This document shows, piece after piece, positions 12,058 through 23,702 of a stretch of DNA of 64,000 bases. The stretch covers positions 15,807,501 to 15,871,500 of the forward strand of contig NC_134460.1 of NCBI RefSeq assembly GCF_047948215.1. Direction: 5' to 3'. Numbering within the stretch: the first letter of the stretch is position 1; each line of letters opens with the position of its first letter. The notes under the pieces were generated by a model. That model did no database searches. It was given only the letters and a program-made list of their open reading frames with translations, and was not told where the DNA came from. The position numbers and the translations under genes are program-made. The DNA is from Lycorma delicatula (lineage: Eukaryota; Arthropoda; Insecta; Hemiptera; Fulgoridae).

Positions 12058-12771
12058 TGATGTGAACACCACATGATTTTCTTGTACGCCTATTAAATTA
12101 CATTACATATTTTTTGTAAATGAAAAATACATAAAATTTTATTACATTAATAACTTCTGATATTTTTTTAAAATTATTATTGAATTATTATTTATAATAA
12201 TTTTTTTACAATCGGAGGTTAATAATTAATAATAAAACAATATATTTAAATTATAAAAAAAAATTAAAAAACAAAAAGGAGATGAAGTCGGATTGAAGCG
12301 GTGTGCCTTCCTCTTGTAAAATCCAAATATTTCATTAATTAAAATCTTATTTGGCTATAACTCTGAAAACCAATGAAAATAAGTACTACTTATGATATAT
12401 TGTTGAAAACTCTCAATGAGGGCTTATTAGGCAGTTAAGAAAAAGTACAAAATTCAAATATTTGGTTTCCAAATTTTGATTTTGATTTTTTTTTTGACAC
12501 TTTTGGTTTAGATGATTGCAGTCAAAAGGAATGGTGAATTTAAGACTGTTATAACATATGTTATAACAGTCTTAAATTCAAACTTTTAACATCCTGTGGC
12601 TGATCAGTTTTGAGATATGCGTGTTACAAACGTACGTACTTACGTAAAGATGTCACGCTAAAACTGGTCAGAATGGATTCAGAGATGGTCAAAATGGATA
12701 TTTCCGGTGAAATCTGAAAACCGAAATTTTTGCTGTCGCAGTACTTCCTTTAAAACTTCGTACAAGGAAGT
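12058..12771 (+). repeat. Dispersed repeat B, copy B1
   Basis: About 0.7 kb, alignable along its length with 26502-27169 (copy B2). Its start also matches 15455-15579 in reverse (copy B3). It begins TGATGTGAACACCACATGA..TTCTTGTACGCC and ends CGTACAAGGAAGT, so the ends form a short imperfect inverted repeat around TTCYTTGTACG. It has no coding capacity. It is probably a non-autonomous DNA transposon, but the class is not proven. It contains a perfect 44-bp palindrome at 12536-12579. Confidence 0.7.
12536..12579. repeat. Perfect 44-bp palindrome
   Basis: Two 22-bp arms meet at CATATG without a spacer. The left arm has no counterpart in copy B2, so it probably arose by local inverted copying. 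Confidence 0.9.
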
Positions 12772-12790
12772 AAAAAACACCAAGCGATGC

Positions 12791-14464
12791 AAAATATGTA
12801 ACATTTTTTTTTTTTTTTTTTTTTTTTTTTTGAGGAGGGAGGTGGAAATGCATTTACGCACGGAGTGTCGGGCTCCCGCTGATGGTATTATCCAATCACC
12901 ATCAGCGGACTACCGACTAAAACCACCCTCCTTTCTACCAGGGCTCGACCCGGAATCGTTTATCACATTACTTCCGGTCGAGTCCTCCTATACTAGCCTG
13001 TTAGGTGCTACCTAATTTTCAGGACTGTCCAGGTCAACCTTTTTGGCCCTGAGTATGTTGCCGACGAATCGGGCTACGCTTTCCCAGCTGCCCAGGTCAC
13101 GGAGCATCATCGCAACCACGTTGTGGGGACTCAGTGCTCCGTGATCCGCCTCTAATGTCCCTCGATCTGCCGCCCACCGAGCACATTTGAAAAAGGTGTG
13201 CTCAGCGTCGTCCCGTACACCGGGACAATACAGGCAGTCGGGGGACGGCGCTTTCCCTATGACATGGAGGTAAGCGCGGAAGTACCCGTGACCCGTTAAA
13301 AATTGGGTCATGTAGTACTCCACTTCTCCATGCCGTCGCTCCGTCCACGGTCTGACCAGAGGAATAAGCCTTGCGGTCCATCGTCCTCTGGTCTCGTGGT
13401 CCCAGGTCTCTTGCCATGCGAGGAACGTGCGAGTGCGTTCCTCGTTGGCAATGGTCACCCGGTCTCCGCCTGCCCGCCGCCTCCCGTAGATCGCCTGGCG
13501 CTCCCTTGCAAAAGTAGCAATGGGTATGACGCCGGCGACCACAAGTACTGCAGGCTCGGAGACCGTCCGATACGCGGAAGCGACTCGCAAGGCTGCGGTG
13601 CGTTGCACCTGCGCGAGCCGCTTCCGGTTTCTCGCAACTCTTAGTGCCTGGGCCCACACTTCCGACACGTATAGCAGGATGGAATGTACCGTGGACATCA
13701 GCAATCGCCGTCTGCTGGCCTTCGGTCCGCCGACATTCGCCATAAGCCGGCTGAGAGCAGTTACGGCTCTCGCAGCTTTGTCGGCGGCTGTACGAAGCTG
13801 CTCAGCAAAGCTGAGTTTCCGGTCAATCATCATACCGAGGTACTTTGCGGCCGGCTTGGTCTCGACAACCTCTACCCCGACCCGCAGGGAAAGAAGGGTG
13901 TCGATACGTTTCTTCGTGAGAACTACGATCTCCGTTTTGCTGAGAGCTAGAGACAATCCATGACCGTTCAGCCAGGCACCGACTCTGTGCATGGCCCGAC
14001 TGAGCCTCAGTTGGGCGCGCTCCACGTCGCGGTCTGCGACAAGTAGCCCAACGTCGTCAGCGTACCCAACCAAGGCAGATTCTTCAGGCATCTCCAGCCT
14101 CAGCAAGCCATCGTAGACGGCGTTCCAAAGGTCGGGGCCGAGAATCGACCCCTGCGCCGCCCCTGACGTGATCGTAGTCCTACGCCAGCCCGCTGCGGTC
14201 TCGTAAATGAGACCGCGGTTCCTCAGGTATGCGTCTACCATTCTCAGAAGGTATTGAGGCACATGGAACGAATGCTCCAGGGCCCGAATCATATCGCTCC
14301 ATCGTGCGGAGTTGAACGCGTTTTTTACGTCCAACGTAACGAGAAGGACCACACGTCGCGAAAAATGATTGTGGTCCTCTGCTCGCCGCACTGCCTCAAC
14401 AACCTCCTGAATTGCGTCTAGGGTCGACCGACCCTGCCGGAAACCGTACTAAAATATGTAACAT
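12791..14464 (-). mobile_element. R1-clade LINE, copy R1b, with 14-bp TSD
   Basis: A 5'-truncated minus-strand LINE of 1.65 kb (12805-14450). It is flanked by AAAATATGTAACAT at 12791-12804 and 14451-14464. Its A-tail is a run of about 28 T on this strand, followed by a 3' untranslated region of about 180 bp. It is much richer in G and C than its surroundings. It inserted 19 bp beyond the end of repeat B1. Confidence 0.92.
13012..14447 (-). pseudogene. R1-clade LINE ORF2, RT core to C-terminus (R1b)
   Basis: An uninterrupted frame begins inside the RT domain (YGFRQGRST). It contains motif A (LDVKNAFNSARW), motif B (AQGSILGPDLWN), motif C (GYADDVGLL, with the catalytic Asp pair) and KYLGMMID. 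The C-terminal zinc-binding motif C-x2-C-x8-H-x4-C lies in CLYCPGVRDDAEHTFFKC. The domain order and the C-terminal finger fit the R1 clade (R1, TRAS, Waldo). The endonuclease and N-terminal RT were never copied, so the protein cannot act alone. The lack of stops over about 478 codons suggests a fairly young insertion. The first in-frame Met is near 14391, but translation from there is not expected. Confidence 0.9.
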
Positions 14465-15454
14465 TAGCGTACCTTAAAAGATAAATTATATATGATATAG
14501 CCAAATTTGTAGAATATATTATTCGAGTCGCTTTCAGAATTACAAACAAAATAACAATATTATAAACTGCAGAGATATTAAATATTTAATTCCGTAGATA
14601 GGTGCGCATTCATTTGTAGCAAAAAGAACACGTATAAATATTAGACGCGTAACAGAATTAACTTTTTTTTTCCTAATTACCTCATAAAATTGAGTATATA
14701 TATACAATATATTGATTAGAATATACAAATTTTAAATTTAAATAATACGTAAAATATGTGAATTTAATACGTGTTTTAACTACAACGCGATTCACGAAGA
14801 ATGTAACAAACTTTGAGAACATATTCCACTGGTGAAAGTAAGAAATGAGTGGCATGTACTCTTAATATAGCTTCAGAAACGCTCGGTTAGCGAAAGATTT
14901 AGCCCTGATTTCTACGCTCTCGATAAAATTAATCCTTACTGCAATTCTTGAACTAAGGGCTAAATTTTAAAACTTTTATTTATAAAATCTTAGTTTTATG
15001 TAAAAGTTAGCATAAAAGTTTTATATTTAAAAAAATATATATCAAACGGGATTTTCTTAACCGTTTTTAGTCGGTTGTGTTTTAAAGTGAGTAATTAAAA
15101 ACTGGGTAACAATTTCCCCAAAATTCTTCGAAATAGTTATCTAATTATTATGTTATATATCATTAAGATTTAAATGTTTTACTTAATTATAATAACCTAT
15201 ACCTTCTTTGTTAATTAATGTAAAAGTAAAAAGTTATAAGATATTAATATTTATTTAGATACTGGAGATGGTGAAAGATATACTGTTGTAACGCTATGAA
15301 TATGTAACGTTATTCGTTGCATTCTATGAATATAATACTATTATTATTATATCTATAATTATAATAATGACATAAATTACAGAGAAGATATTAAAAGAAT
15401 TTATGCACAGTATCTGTAAAGTTACCTATAATATTTAATTTTTTTTAATTTTTA
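14465..15454. other. AT-rich non-coding stretch
   Basis: No gene recognised. The segment near 14795-14925 shares short blocks (ATTCACGAAGAA and CGGTTAGCGAAAGATTT) with 54630-54740, suggesting an old dispersed repeat. Confidence 0.45.
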
Positions 15455-15579
15455 ATAATTATTAACCTCCGATTGTAAAAAAACGTCTACAATAATAATA
15501 ATTCAGTAACGAAAAAATGTAATAAAAAATACATGTAATTTAATAGGCGTACAAGGAAATCATGTGGTGCCCTCATCAG
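15455..15579 (-). repeat. Repeat B end fragment, copy B3
   Basis: The reverse complement matches the first 130 bp or so of B1: the GCACCACATGATTTCCTTGTACGCC end and the ACAATCGGAGGTTAATAATTA block. The rest of the repeat is absent. A T-run follows at 15580. Confidence 0.65.
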
Positions 15580-15661
15580 ATTTTTTTTTTTTTTTGAAGG
15601 AAGGTTGAAAAATATATAAAAATCGAACTACTTAATTCTTTTTTTTATTCATTCCTTGTAA

Positions 15662-17810
15662 AGGTAAACATGGAAAAAGCCAGCTGATAGTACAAGGTAT
15701 CAGATAGATTATACAGATTACATATAGATTATAGGTATCATGGTTAAAGATTTAGAGATCAACTCGTCGACTGCAAAGCTTATCCTGGAGCAGACACTGA
15801 TAGCGACCATAATTTAGTAATAATGAAATGTAGATTGAGGTTTAAAAACCTGAGGAAAAGATGTCAGGCGAATTGGTGGAATTTAGAAAAGCTTGATGAA
15901 GAGGAGGTAAAGAAGTTTTTTGAGAAGGACATCGCAAGAGATCTGAATAAAAAGATAAATTAGAAAATGTAGAATAAGAATTGGAGAATGTTAAAAAGGA
16001 AATTCTTAAATCAGCAGAAGGGAACTTAGGCAAAGAGAACTGGTAGAAAACCTTGGATATCAAAGGATATATTGAAGCTAATGGATAAACGTAGACGGTA
16101 TAAGAATGTTAGTGATGAGGAAGGTAAAAGAAACTATCGACAATTAAGAAATACTATACTAATACAGGAAGTGCAAATTAGCGAAAGAAGAGTGGATTAA
16201 AGAAAAGTGTTCAGAAGTGGAAATAGAAATGATCATTAGTAAAACAGAAGGAGCAGAGACGAAAGTTAAGTAGAATTTTGTGACACATAAATTAAAATGT
16301 AATAATTTGTTAAACAAAGATGGTTCACCTACTTATAATATGAAAGAAAAGGTCGATAGGTGGGTGGAATATATTGAGGAGTTATACGCAGGAAATGAAT
16401 TTGAAAATGGTTTTATAGATGAAGAAGAGGATGAAAAGATGTTTCATTTGCACGATACTGAGATCTGAATTTATGAGAGCATTAAAGGATTTGAATGGCA
16501 GAAAGGCTCCTGGAATTGACAGGATACCTGCAGAATTACTACGGAATGTAGGTGAGGAAGCGGTAGATAGATTATATAAACTTGTGTGTAATATTTACGA
16601 AAAAGGGTAAGTTCCGTCAGACTTCAAAGACAGTGTTATGATACCAAATAAAGCAAAAGCAGATAAATGTGAAGAATACTGAACAATTAGCTTAACTACT
16701 CATGCATCAAAAATCTTAACTAGAATTCTGTACAGAAGAATTGAAAGGAGAGTGGAAGTAGTATTAGGAGAAGACTAATTTGGTTTTAGGAAAAGTATAG
16801 TGACAAGGGAAGCAATTTTAGCACTCAGATTAATAAGAGAAGGAAGACTAATGAAAAACAAAACAATATATACTTTGCATTTATAGACTTAGAAAAAGCA
16901 TTTGATACCGTAGACTGGAATAAAATGTTCAGCATTTTAAAAAATTTAGTATTCAAGTATAGCGATAGAAGAATAATTGCTAACATTTAAAGAAACAAAC
17001 TGCAACAGTAATAACCGAAGCACATAAGATAGAAGAAGTAATAAAAAAGGGAATGCGACAAGGATGTTCCCTATCCTCGTTACTTCTTAATCTTTATATA
17101 GAACTAGCAGTTAATGATATTAAACAACATTTTAGATCCGGAGTAACAGTGCAAGGTGTAAAGATACAGATGTTAAAATTTGCTGATGATATAGTAATTC
17201 TTGCCGAGAGTACAAAATATTTAGAAGAAACAATAAACGACATGGATGAAATCCTATGCAAGAACTACCGCATGAAAATAAACAAGAACAAAACGAAAGT
17301 TATGCAATGTAGTAGAAATATTGTAGATGGACCACTGAATATAAAACAGGAAGAGAAAAGATTACGGAGGTAGAAGAATTTTGTTATTTGTGAAGTAGAA
17401 TTACTAAAGGTGGACGAAGCAGGAGCGATATAAAATGCCGCATAGCACAGACAAAACCAGCTTTCAGTCAAAAATATAATTTGCTTACATCAAAAATTAA
17501 TTTTAAACGTCAGGAAAACATTTTTGAAAGTATATATTTGGAGCGTAACTTTTGCTGTTGCGGCAAATTGATGAAGAGAGAAGCATTTGGAAAAACATAG
17601 GTAAAAGGAGAGCCAGACTTATAAGCCACATATGAAGGCATCTTGGAATAGTCGCTTTAATATTGGAGGGACATGTAGATGGGAAAACTTGTGCAGGGAT
17701 GTAGGATGTAGGGGGTATACCGAAATGAAACGACTGGCACTAGTTAGGGAATCTTGAAGAGCTCCATCCAACCAGTCAAGTACCTGAAGACGAAAAAAAA
17801 TAGAGGTAAA
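15662..17810 (+). mobile_element. Long decayed family A LINE, copy A3
   Basis: The longest family A copy in the window after A4 with its insert. It runs from within the APE endonuclease (about 15669) to the conserved 3' end and a short A-tail (about 17803). A weak 7-bp repeat AGGTAAA lies on both sides (15662-15668, 17804-17810). Confidence 0.75.
15669..17766 (+). pseudogene. APE-RT polyprotein remnant (LINE A3)
   Basis: Reading across frames, the remnant holds the end of the APE domain with DTDSDHNLV (catalytic Asp-His, about 15800). A linker follows, then RT with GRKAPGIDRIPAELL (about 16500), ASKILTRILYRRIERR, FGFRKS, an FIDLEKAFD-like motif A (about 16885), a QGCSLSSLLLN motif B (17055) and FADDIVILAES (17180). 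Many stops and frameshifts interrupt it. Near 17550 a deletion removes the LYGSETW-to-KVTNEEV segment. Longer open pieces are at 16280-16610 and 17053-17373. This copy gives the order of parts missing from A2. Confidence 0.8.
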
Positions 17811-19765
17811 ATCTATATAACACATTTTATTACTTCACTCAGGTAGAAATTTAATTGTATTCTAGAACGACGTAAATGTTATCCAATTTTTGTGTAATAT
17901 ATTATTCGAAAATTTTTTTTATTCATAATCTTGTTATATCGGTTGATTCCGAAATGTAAAATGTTGGAAGGATGCAGTGAGTCATTACAAAGGTTATGTT
18001 TATTTAAAAAAAAAAACAACCCGATTCAGATTATTATTAAATATTTTAATGTAACAGTATTAAAATAAAGATTTATCGATTTAAGCTTAAAAAAAAACAT
18101 ATTTTTAACGTGCAAAAATTAAATCGATAACTTGCGGACAGTAATTCCGATCCCAGCTAAAGTGTTATTCATGATATCGTAAATTGGTGTACCAAGTTGC
18201 ATGTTCGGTTCCATTTTTACTTTTATCGAATTTTAACATCTCTTTATAATGATAAATAACCTCAAATATGAAACAAATGATTATTTCTGAAGAATCCAGT
18301 TCTACTTGCTTTAATAAAACGATGAACGATTTGTCAACAGTCTTAACTAATAGTTCTGTAAAGGGTAAACCTCGCTCGTTTGATACTAAATTTTTTTTAA
18401 ATTTGCTCTACAATGATATCGAGAAAATAATGTTCATTTTTAATTAACCACAGGAAAAATAAAATAGATACAAAGAAAATAAATACGGAACAGTTGATCG
18501 TAATTAATCGTGTAACATTTAGCCTATGCCAATGTTAAAAATAATATTGCTGCATTATCAGCGTCGTTAAGTATCCATTTCAAGGACCGCCTGACACTTT
18601 ACTGACCGATGATGACGAAGCGTATTTCCAATATAACCGATTTTTTTGTTGTAATTTTCAAATTATTTCGTAAATAATGGGTCCGAAAATTAAATTATAT
18701 AAAAAGTATTAAGTATCCCGTAAATCAGTCTAAAATTCATTGTTTAAAAATGTTCTATAAAAAGGCATCGGACTGTACAGTAGAACAACGGTTACAGAGA
18801 CAAACCTTACGCTTAGAAATGGAGTAAAACGTAAATAATTAAGTATTTAACGCGTAACCATTGGACTGATAGTTAATTGTAGATAACGTCAGGTGTAATA
18901 AATATCACTTATCAGTAGTATAGAGATCATTTGACGATAGGTTTGCGATCCATTCCCTCTATTTCCTTTTTTGTGCATCCGTTAAAAGTTTTTTACATAT
19001 ATATCGTTCCACCAGATAACACTAAACCCTAATACAATATTTAATTAAAATCGGTAAACGTGTCTGGATGTAACTCTGTTCCAAATACGGAACAGAAAAA
19101 CGTTGAATTAAACGTCTCGCTCTATATCTACGTTTTACTACCAACTTTTAAAAAAAATCTATTATTTTAAGAATTTCTTTTCTTTCCGACTGTTTCTCAG
19201 AAGGAGTTACTTATCATTTTGTAAATATTTGCATCTATTAGAGTTTTAGGTGTAAAATTTATTCGCATACAATTTACAACTTTTTTCTAACATTAACATT
19301 TATTTTAAAAATTAAAATCATTGACTAACGCTTCATCAATTTCTTGGAGAAAACGTTCGGAAGGTAACAGCGTGTATTATTAATTACTTAACATATTTCT
19401 TTAATCTGAACAAACTGCCCGATAACCGTTAAACCTTTAGTAAACAGAAATGCGCTACATCGAGGCGAGGACAATGAAAAAAAAATTTGTTATAAGGTGT
19501 GTATTTTTAAATTGCTTTCTCGTTTTGCAAGAACGAAAAGTCAAGTAATAAAAAAAAAGATACTTTTATTTGTTTTTTGTTACTTTAATTATTTTTTTCA
19601 ATTAAATTAAAAATGTAGAAAATTAAATATTGAAATTATAAACATACTTTAAAAGAAAAATGATAGTGGACTAAGTAAAGATTACTTTCGATGTTAAACC
19701 GTATTATATGATGCGTGCGACTTTTACGTTTCGAATTTATCGGAAAATAAAAATAAATAATACAA
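17811..19765. other. AT-rich non-coding stretch
   Basis: About 2 kb with no open frame of note and no recognised repeat end. Confidence 0.5.
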
Positions 19766-20366
19766 GGGTTGTCCGACAAGGATGTTCCCTATCTCCGTTA
19801 CTTTTTAATCTTTACATGGAACTAGCAGTTAATGATGATAAGAACAATTTAGATTCGGAGTAACAGTACAAGGTGAAAAGATAAAGATGCTACGATTTGC
19901 TGATGATATAGTAATTCTAGCCGAAAGTAAAAAGGATTTAGAAGAAACAATGAACGGCATAGATGAAGTCCTACGCAAGAACTATCGCGTGAAAATAAAC
20001 AAGAACAAAACAAAAGTAATGAAATGTAGTAGAAATAACAAAGATGGACCGCTGAATGTGAAAATAGGAGGAGAAAACATTATGGAGGTAGAAGAATTTT
20101 GTTATTTGGGAAGTAAAATTACTAAAGATGGACGAAGCAGGAGCGATATAAAAGGCCGAATAGCACAAGCTAAACGAGCCTTCAGTAAGAAATATAATTT
20201 GTTTACATCAAAAATTAATTTAAATGTCAGGAAAAGATTTTTGAAAGTGTATGTTTGGAGCGTCGCTTTATATGGAAGTGAAACTTGGACGATCGGAGTA
20301 TCTGAGAAGAAAAGATTAGAAGCTTTTGAAATGCGGTGCTATAAGAGAATGTTAAAAATCAGATGG
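19766..20366 (+). mobile_element. Family A LINE copy A4, 5' half
   Basis: The element starts at about 19774, just after GGGTTGTC (19766-19773). It is cut at 20366 by the Jockey insertion and continues at 25614. The RT piece carries a frameshift near 19835 (GATGATAAG where other copies read GATGTTAAAG), then FADDIVILAES and the thumb region up to the insertion point. It is nonfunctional both from this lesion and from the split. Confidence 0.88.
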
Positions 20367-20996
20367 AATGGAATGCAAAGTTGGCAGGAGTCTATTACTC
20401 CCTACTTTATCGCAGAACCTGGACAGAGTCCCTTGCTGCTGGATCATTCTAATCGGGCTTGTTTTTAAAAGGGTTATTTTTTAATCTCGGATCTAATTTT
20501 TCAAGTTTTGTCTATTATTATTTTAGTGAATTTAAGACGGATTTAATTGCATTCCAATCCGTTGTTAAACCAGCGTTATCGAACCCATTTCATGGGCCGA
20601 CCGCGGAAGGCTAGGCTTATAAAGCCTGTCCTCCCGACGTAATTCCCCTTCAGACCGTCCACTGAAGTCCTTTCGGTGCTAACTCTTTAATAGGCTAGCA
20701 GGAATACGCCACAACGGGGCACTAGCTATAAGGAGCGAGCAATGCGTCCCCTTTTCCGGAGGAGTCGCAATTGCTGGGATATTTTGTCTTACTGTAAGTT
20801 TTTTTTTTTTTAATTTAGACCGCGTTTTTGTTTTATGCGCAACTTACCGTGTTTGACGTCTTCAAACTATATAACTCGCGAAAACTTTTCACTCGCGACC
20901 CCGGAAACGCGTCTGACGCAATATTCCGTTTATGGCTCATGCGATATGGAGGCCCCTAAGCCTGGTTTGTCGATTTTCGGCTACCGCACCGCACCA
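20367..20996 (-). other. 3' untranslated part of the Jockey-type LINE
   Basis: Non-coding, GC-moderate sequence between the ORF2 stop and the TSD. It contains an internal A-run (T-run on this strand at about 20798-20811). The outer 430 bp end directly at the TSD without a tail. Confidence 0.6.
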
Positions 20997-23702
20997 TCAC
21001 GGTGGTTCGTCCAGTACGGCGTGAGGCCGCTTCCTTACAACTGTCGGAGTTGGGTCCTCTCGGCAGATGTCCCGAAGATGACTGTGTTCGGACACAGCCG
21101 CTCTCCCGAACAGTCTGCGCGCCTGCGCCACCCCCACCTCGGACACGGATTGAAATCTCGCATCAGATCGGAGAGTGGCGTTCCTGACGAACCACGGAGC
21201 TCCAAAGATCGTCCGCAACGCGATGTTTTGGACGGCCTCGATCTTCTTTTGAAGCGAGGAGCTCAACACTGCCCCCCATGCCGGGTAAGCATATGTTAGA
21301 ATCGGCAGTACGTACAGCCGAAAAATGAGGAGCTTAGTTGCCAGTGGGTACGGGCTGGCACTGTTCAGCACTGGGTATAGCGAGGCTCTGGCGGCCTTAG
21401 CCCTCCGGGTCGCATAATTTACATGTTCGCCGAAGGTAAGCCGCCTGTCCAACACCACCCCCAGGTACTTAACTGTTTTCTCAAAAGGGATTTTCTCCCC
21501 TGAGATTTCCAGCTCTCTGGTCGGTTTACGTGTCTTGCATGTGAACATCACGGCCACCGATTTTTCACCGTTGACCCTGATTCTCCACATGTCGAGCCAC
21601 GGTTCCACTAAGTCCAGCTGCCTTTGGAGCCTCCGGACCGCGTAATCCACATTTGCGGATTCGTAGAAATATGCCGTGTCGTCTGCGTAAAGGGCCGTTT
21701 TGACCCCTTCCGACAGCGGCATATCGTTCACGTACAAAGTGTACAAGAACGGGGAAAGTACTGCTCCTTGGGGAACCCCAGCGGCTATTTCTCTGGTAGA
21801 GGAAATCGTTTCCCCTACGCGCACGACAAAATGTCGGTCTAGCAGATATGACCGCATCAGTCTGACATAGCGGTACGGGATCGCCGATCGCGCTAGCTTA
21901 TAAAGCAGCCCGCTATGCCAAACTTTGTCAAAGGCCTTGGCCACATCCAGAAAAACGGCTGCAGTCACCCGTTTCCTGTTCAGGCCTCCGACAAGGTCGT
22001 CTATTATTTTTACCAGTTGGAGGGTGGTTGAGTGACCCTCCCTGAACCCAAATTGCTCGGGCCGCACTTCTCCCTCCATGTATCGCCTCAGTTTTTCGAG
22101 AAAAATCCTCTCGAACAACTTAGACAATACCGGTAACAGGGAGATTGGCCTATAATTCCGTGGGAAAAGTAAACTTTTCCCCGGTTTGGGTAAACATACG
22201 ACTTTGGCCGTTTTCCAACAATTCGGGAAATATCCAACGTACAAAATGGACGTGAATATCACCGAAATTGCTGTAATCACGGAGGCCGGTATGTTCCGGA
22301 ATGCACGGGCGCTGATCCCGTCGACACCCGGGGCCTTGTCGGGGCTTGTGGCCTTAATGGCTGCGGAAACTTCCGCTTCAGTGACTTGGTCAATCTCTAG
22401 AGGGGCGTCCTCCACCTGTGAGAAATAATCTACAAGAAAGGATTCCACCTCGGTTGTGTGCTCGTCGTTCGGGGAGGGAGGGGGGTTTGGAGTGAACTGC
22501 TCCTCCAAGGTATCGGCGAATACCTCGGCCCTCTCCGCCTCCGAGTATGCAAGAAAACCTCGCTGCCCCACAACCGGATGGCGAGGCTTCTTCCCTTCTC
22601 GCAGTCTCCTGTTCAACCTGAACACCGAGGAGATGTCGTCAGAGACCGAGGCGAGGTATTCGTTCCACGAATCCTCTCGATGGCTTGTCAGCAGTTGTTT
22701 TACCCTGTCCGTTTGATTATAAAAGGCCCGCTTATCAGCGGGGGACAGGGTGATTCGATATCTCCTCCTCAGTCGTCGTTTCTCCGTTATGGCTTCGGAG
22801 ATATGAGGAGGGAGGTCGTTTCGAACAACTGCTCGAGTTTTGGCCGATGAGCTGCCTGCCAGGGCCTCGGTCATTGACGACGTGACGCGCCCGACAGTGT
22901 CGTCGATTTCCTCCGGGGTGTTCAGGAGCTCAGGATTTACCGGCCTGTACTCCCGCTGGAGGGTCTCGTAGAACCTTTTCCAGTTGACTGACCTTCGGGG
23001 TATAGGCGGGGGATCTCGGCCACCCCCTGCCTGACCTAGTTCCAACAGGACAGGGGAATGGTCCGAGCTGAGGTCTTCTATCGTTTCAATCATGAATGGG
23101 AGGGTACCCCCCTTCATGACTGCGATATCCAGCACGTCAGGCCTAGATCTGCCTGAGCGATGCACGAACGTGGGCACCTCAGGGCCTACGACGACCAAGC
23201 GGCGGGCTCTCGCCCTTTCGTACAGCAATCTGCCATTCGGATTTGTCAGAATGCTGTTCCATGACACGTGTTTGGCATTGAGGTCGCCCATGAGTATCAC
23301 GGGCCCATCCCAATTTTCCAGCACGGCATCCAGATCTGCGCCGGTTACCGCGTCGTTCGGCTTGCTATAAGCCGAAACCAGCCGATACACCGTGCCCAGA
23401 TGCTCCACATGCACACACGTTTGCTCCATCACGTTTGTATGAAGAACAACGCGCCTATGCATGTGGCGTCTGTGGACTAAAACCGCAGTTCCACCAGAGG
23501 TGCGAGATCCGGGTCGAACTGGCCTATCCGTCCTATATGTAAAATAGTTCCGAAGGGTCAGTTGCTTGTTTGGGTTCAAGCACGTCTCAGACAACAGTAT
23601 CACGTCTATCAGTAGATCCTCGGCCAGACGGCATAGTTCCTCCGTCCGGCCTACTACTGAGTTGGCGTTCCACTGCAAGAGTCTGAGGGTGGGCCTAACC
23701 AT
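20997..23702 (-). CDS. Jockey-type LINE ORF2: APE endonuclease and reverse transcriptase
   Basis: A 901-residue open frame. Residues 1-220 form an APE-type endonuclease that nicks target DNA: QWNAN (N13), SET with E39, GDLNAKH (D140, N142) and SSDHSP (D214, H215). After a linker comes the reverse transcriptase: APGVDGISARAF (about 457-468), PRNYRPISLLP, EQFGFREGHST, motif A FLDVAKAFD (D586), motif B VPQGAVLSP (643-651) and motif C YADD (672-675). The thumb KYLGVVLD and a C-terminal LRTIFGAPWFVRN block follow. There is no RNase H domain and no C-terminal zinc finger, which fits the Jockey clade. All catalytic residues I can place are present. Its ATG overlaps the ORF1 stop by 8 nt. It would copy its own RNA at a nicked chromosomal site. 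Confidence 0.93.
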   Translation of the reverse strand: MVRPTLRLLQWNANSVVGRTEELCRLAEDLLIDVILLSETCLNPNKQLTLRNYFTYRTDRPVRPGSRTSGGTAVLVHRRHMHRRVVLHTNVMEQTCVHVEHLGTVYRLVSAYSKPNDAVTGADLDAVLENWDGPVILMGDLNAKHVSWNSILTNPNGRLLYERARARRLVVVGPEVPTFVHRSGRSRPDVLDIAVMKGGTLPFMIETIEDLSSDHSPVLLELGQAGGGRDPPPIPRRSVNWKRFYETLQREYRPVNPELLNTPEEIDDTVGRVTSSMTEALAGSSSAKTRAVVRNDLPPHISEAITEKRRLRRRYRITLSPADKRAFYNQTDRVKQLLTSHREDSWNEYLASVSDDISSVFRLNRRLREGKKPRHPVVGQRGFLAYSEAERAEVFADTLEEQFTPNPPPSPNDEHTTEVESFLVDYFSQVEDAPLEIDQVTEAEVSAAIKATSPDKAPGVDGISARAFRNIPASVITAISVIFTSILYVGYFPNCWKTAKVVCLPKPGKSLLFPRNYRPISLLPVLSKLFERIFLEKLRRYMEGEVRPEQFGFREGHSTTLQLVKIIDDLVGGLNRKRVTAAVFLDVAKAFDKVWHSGLLYKLARSAIPYRYVRLMRSYLLDRHFVVRVGETISSTREIAAGVPQGAVLSPFLYTLYVNDMPLSEGVKTALYADDTAYFYESANVDYAVRRLQRQLDLVEPWLDMWRIRVNGEKSVAVMFTCKTRKPTRELEISGEKIPFEKTVKYLGVVLDRRLTFGEHVNYATRRAKAARASLYPVLNSASPYPLATKLLIFRLYVLPILTYAYPAWGAVLSSSLQKKIEAVQNIALRTIFGAPWFVRNATLRSDARFQSVSEVGVAQARRLFGRAAVSEHSHLRDICREDPTPTVVRKRPHAVLDEPP

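Noticed and set aside
13202..13963. Several GC-rich open frames overlapping the R1b LINE
   Set aside because: High GC content lowers stop frequency; RT motifs are only in the frame at 13012-14447.
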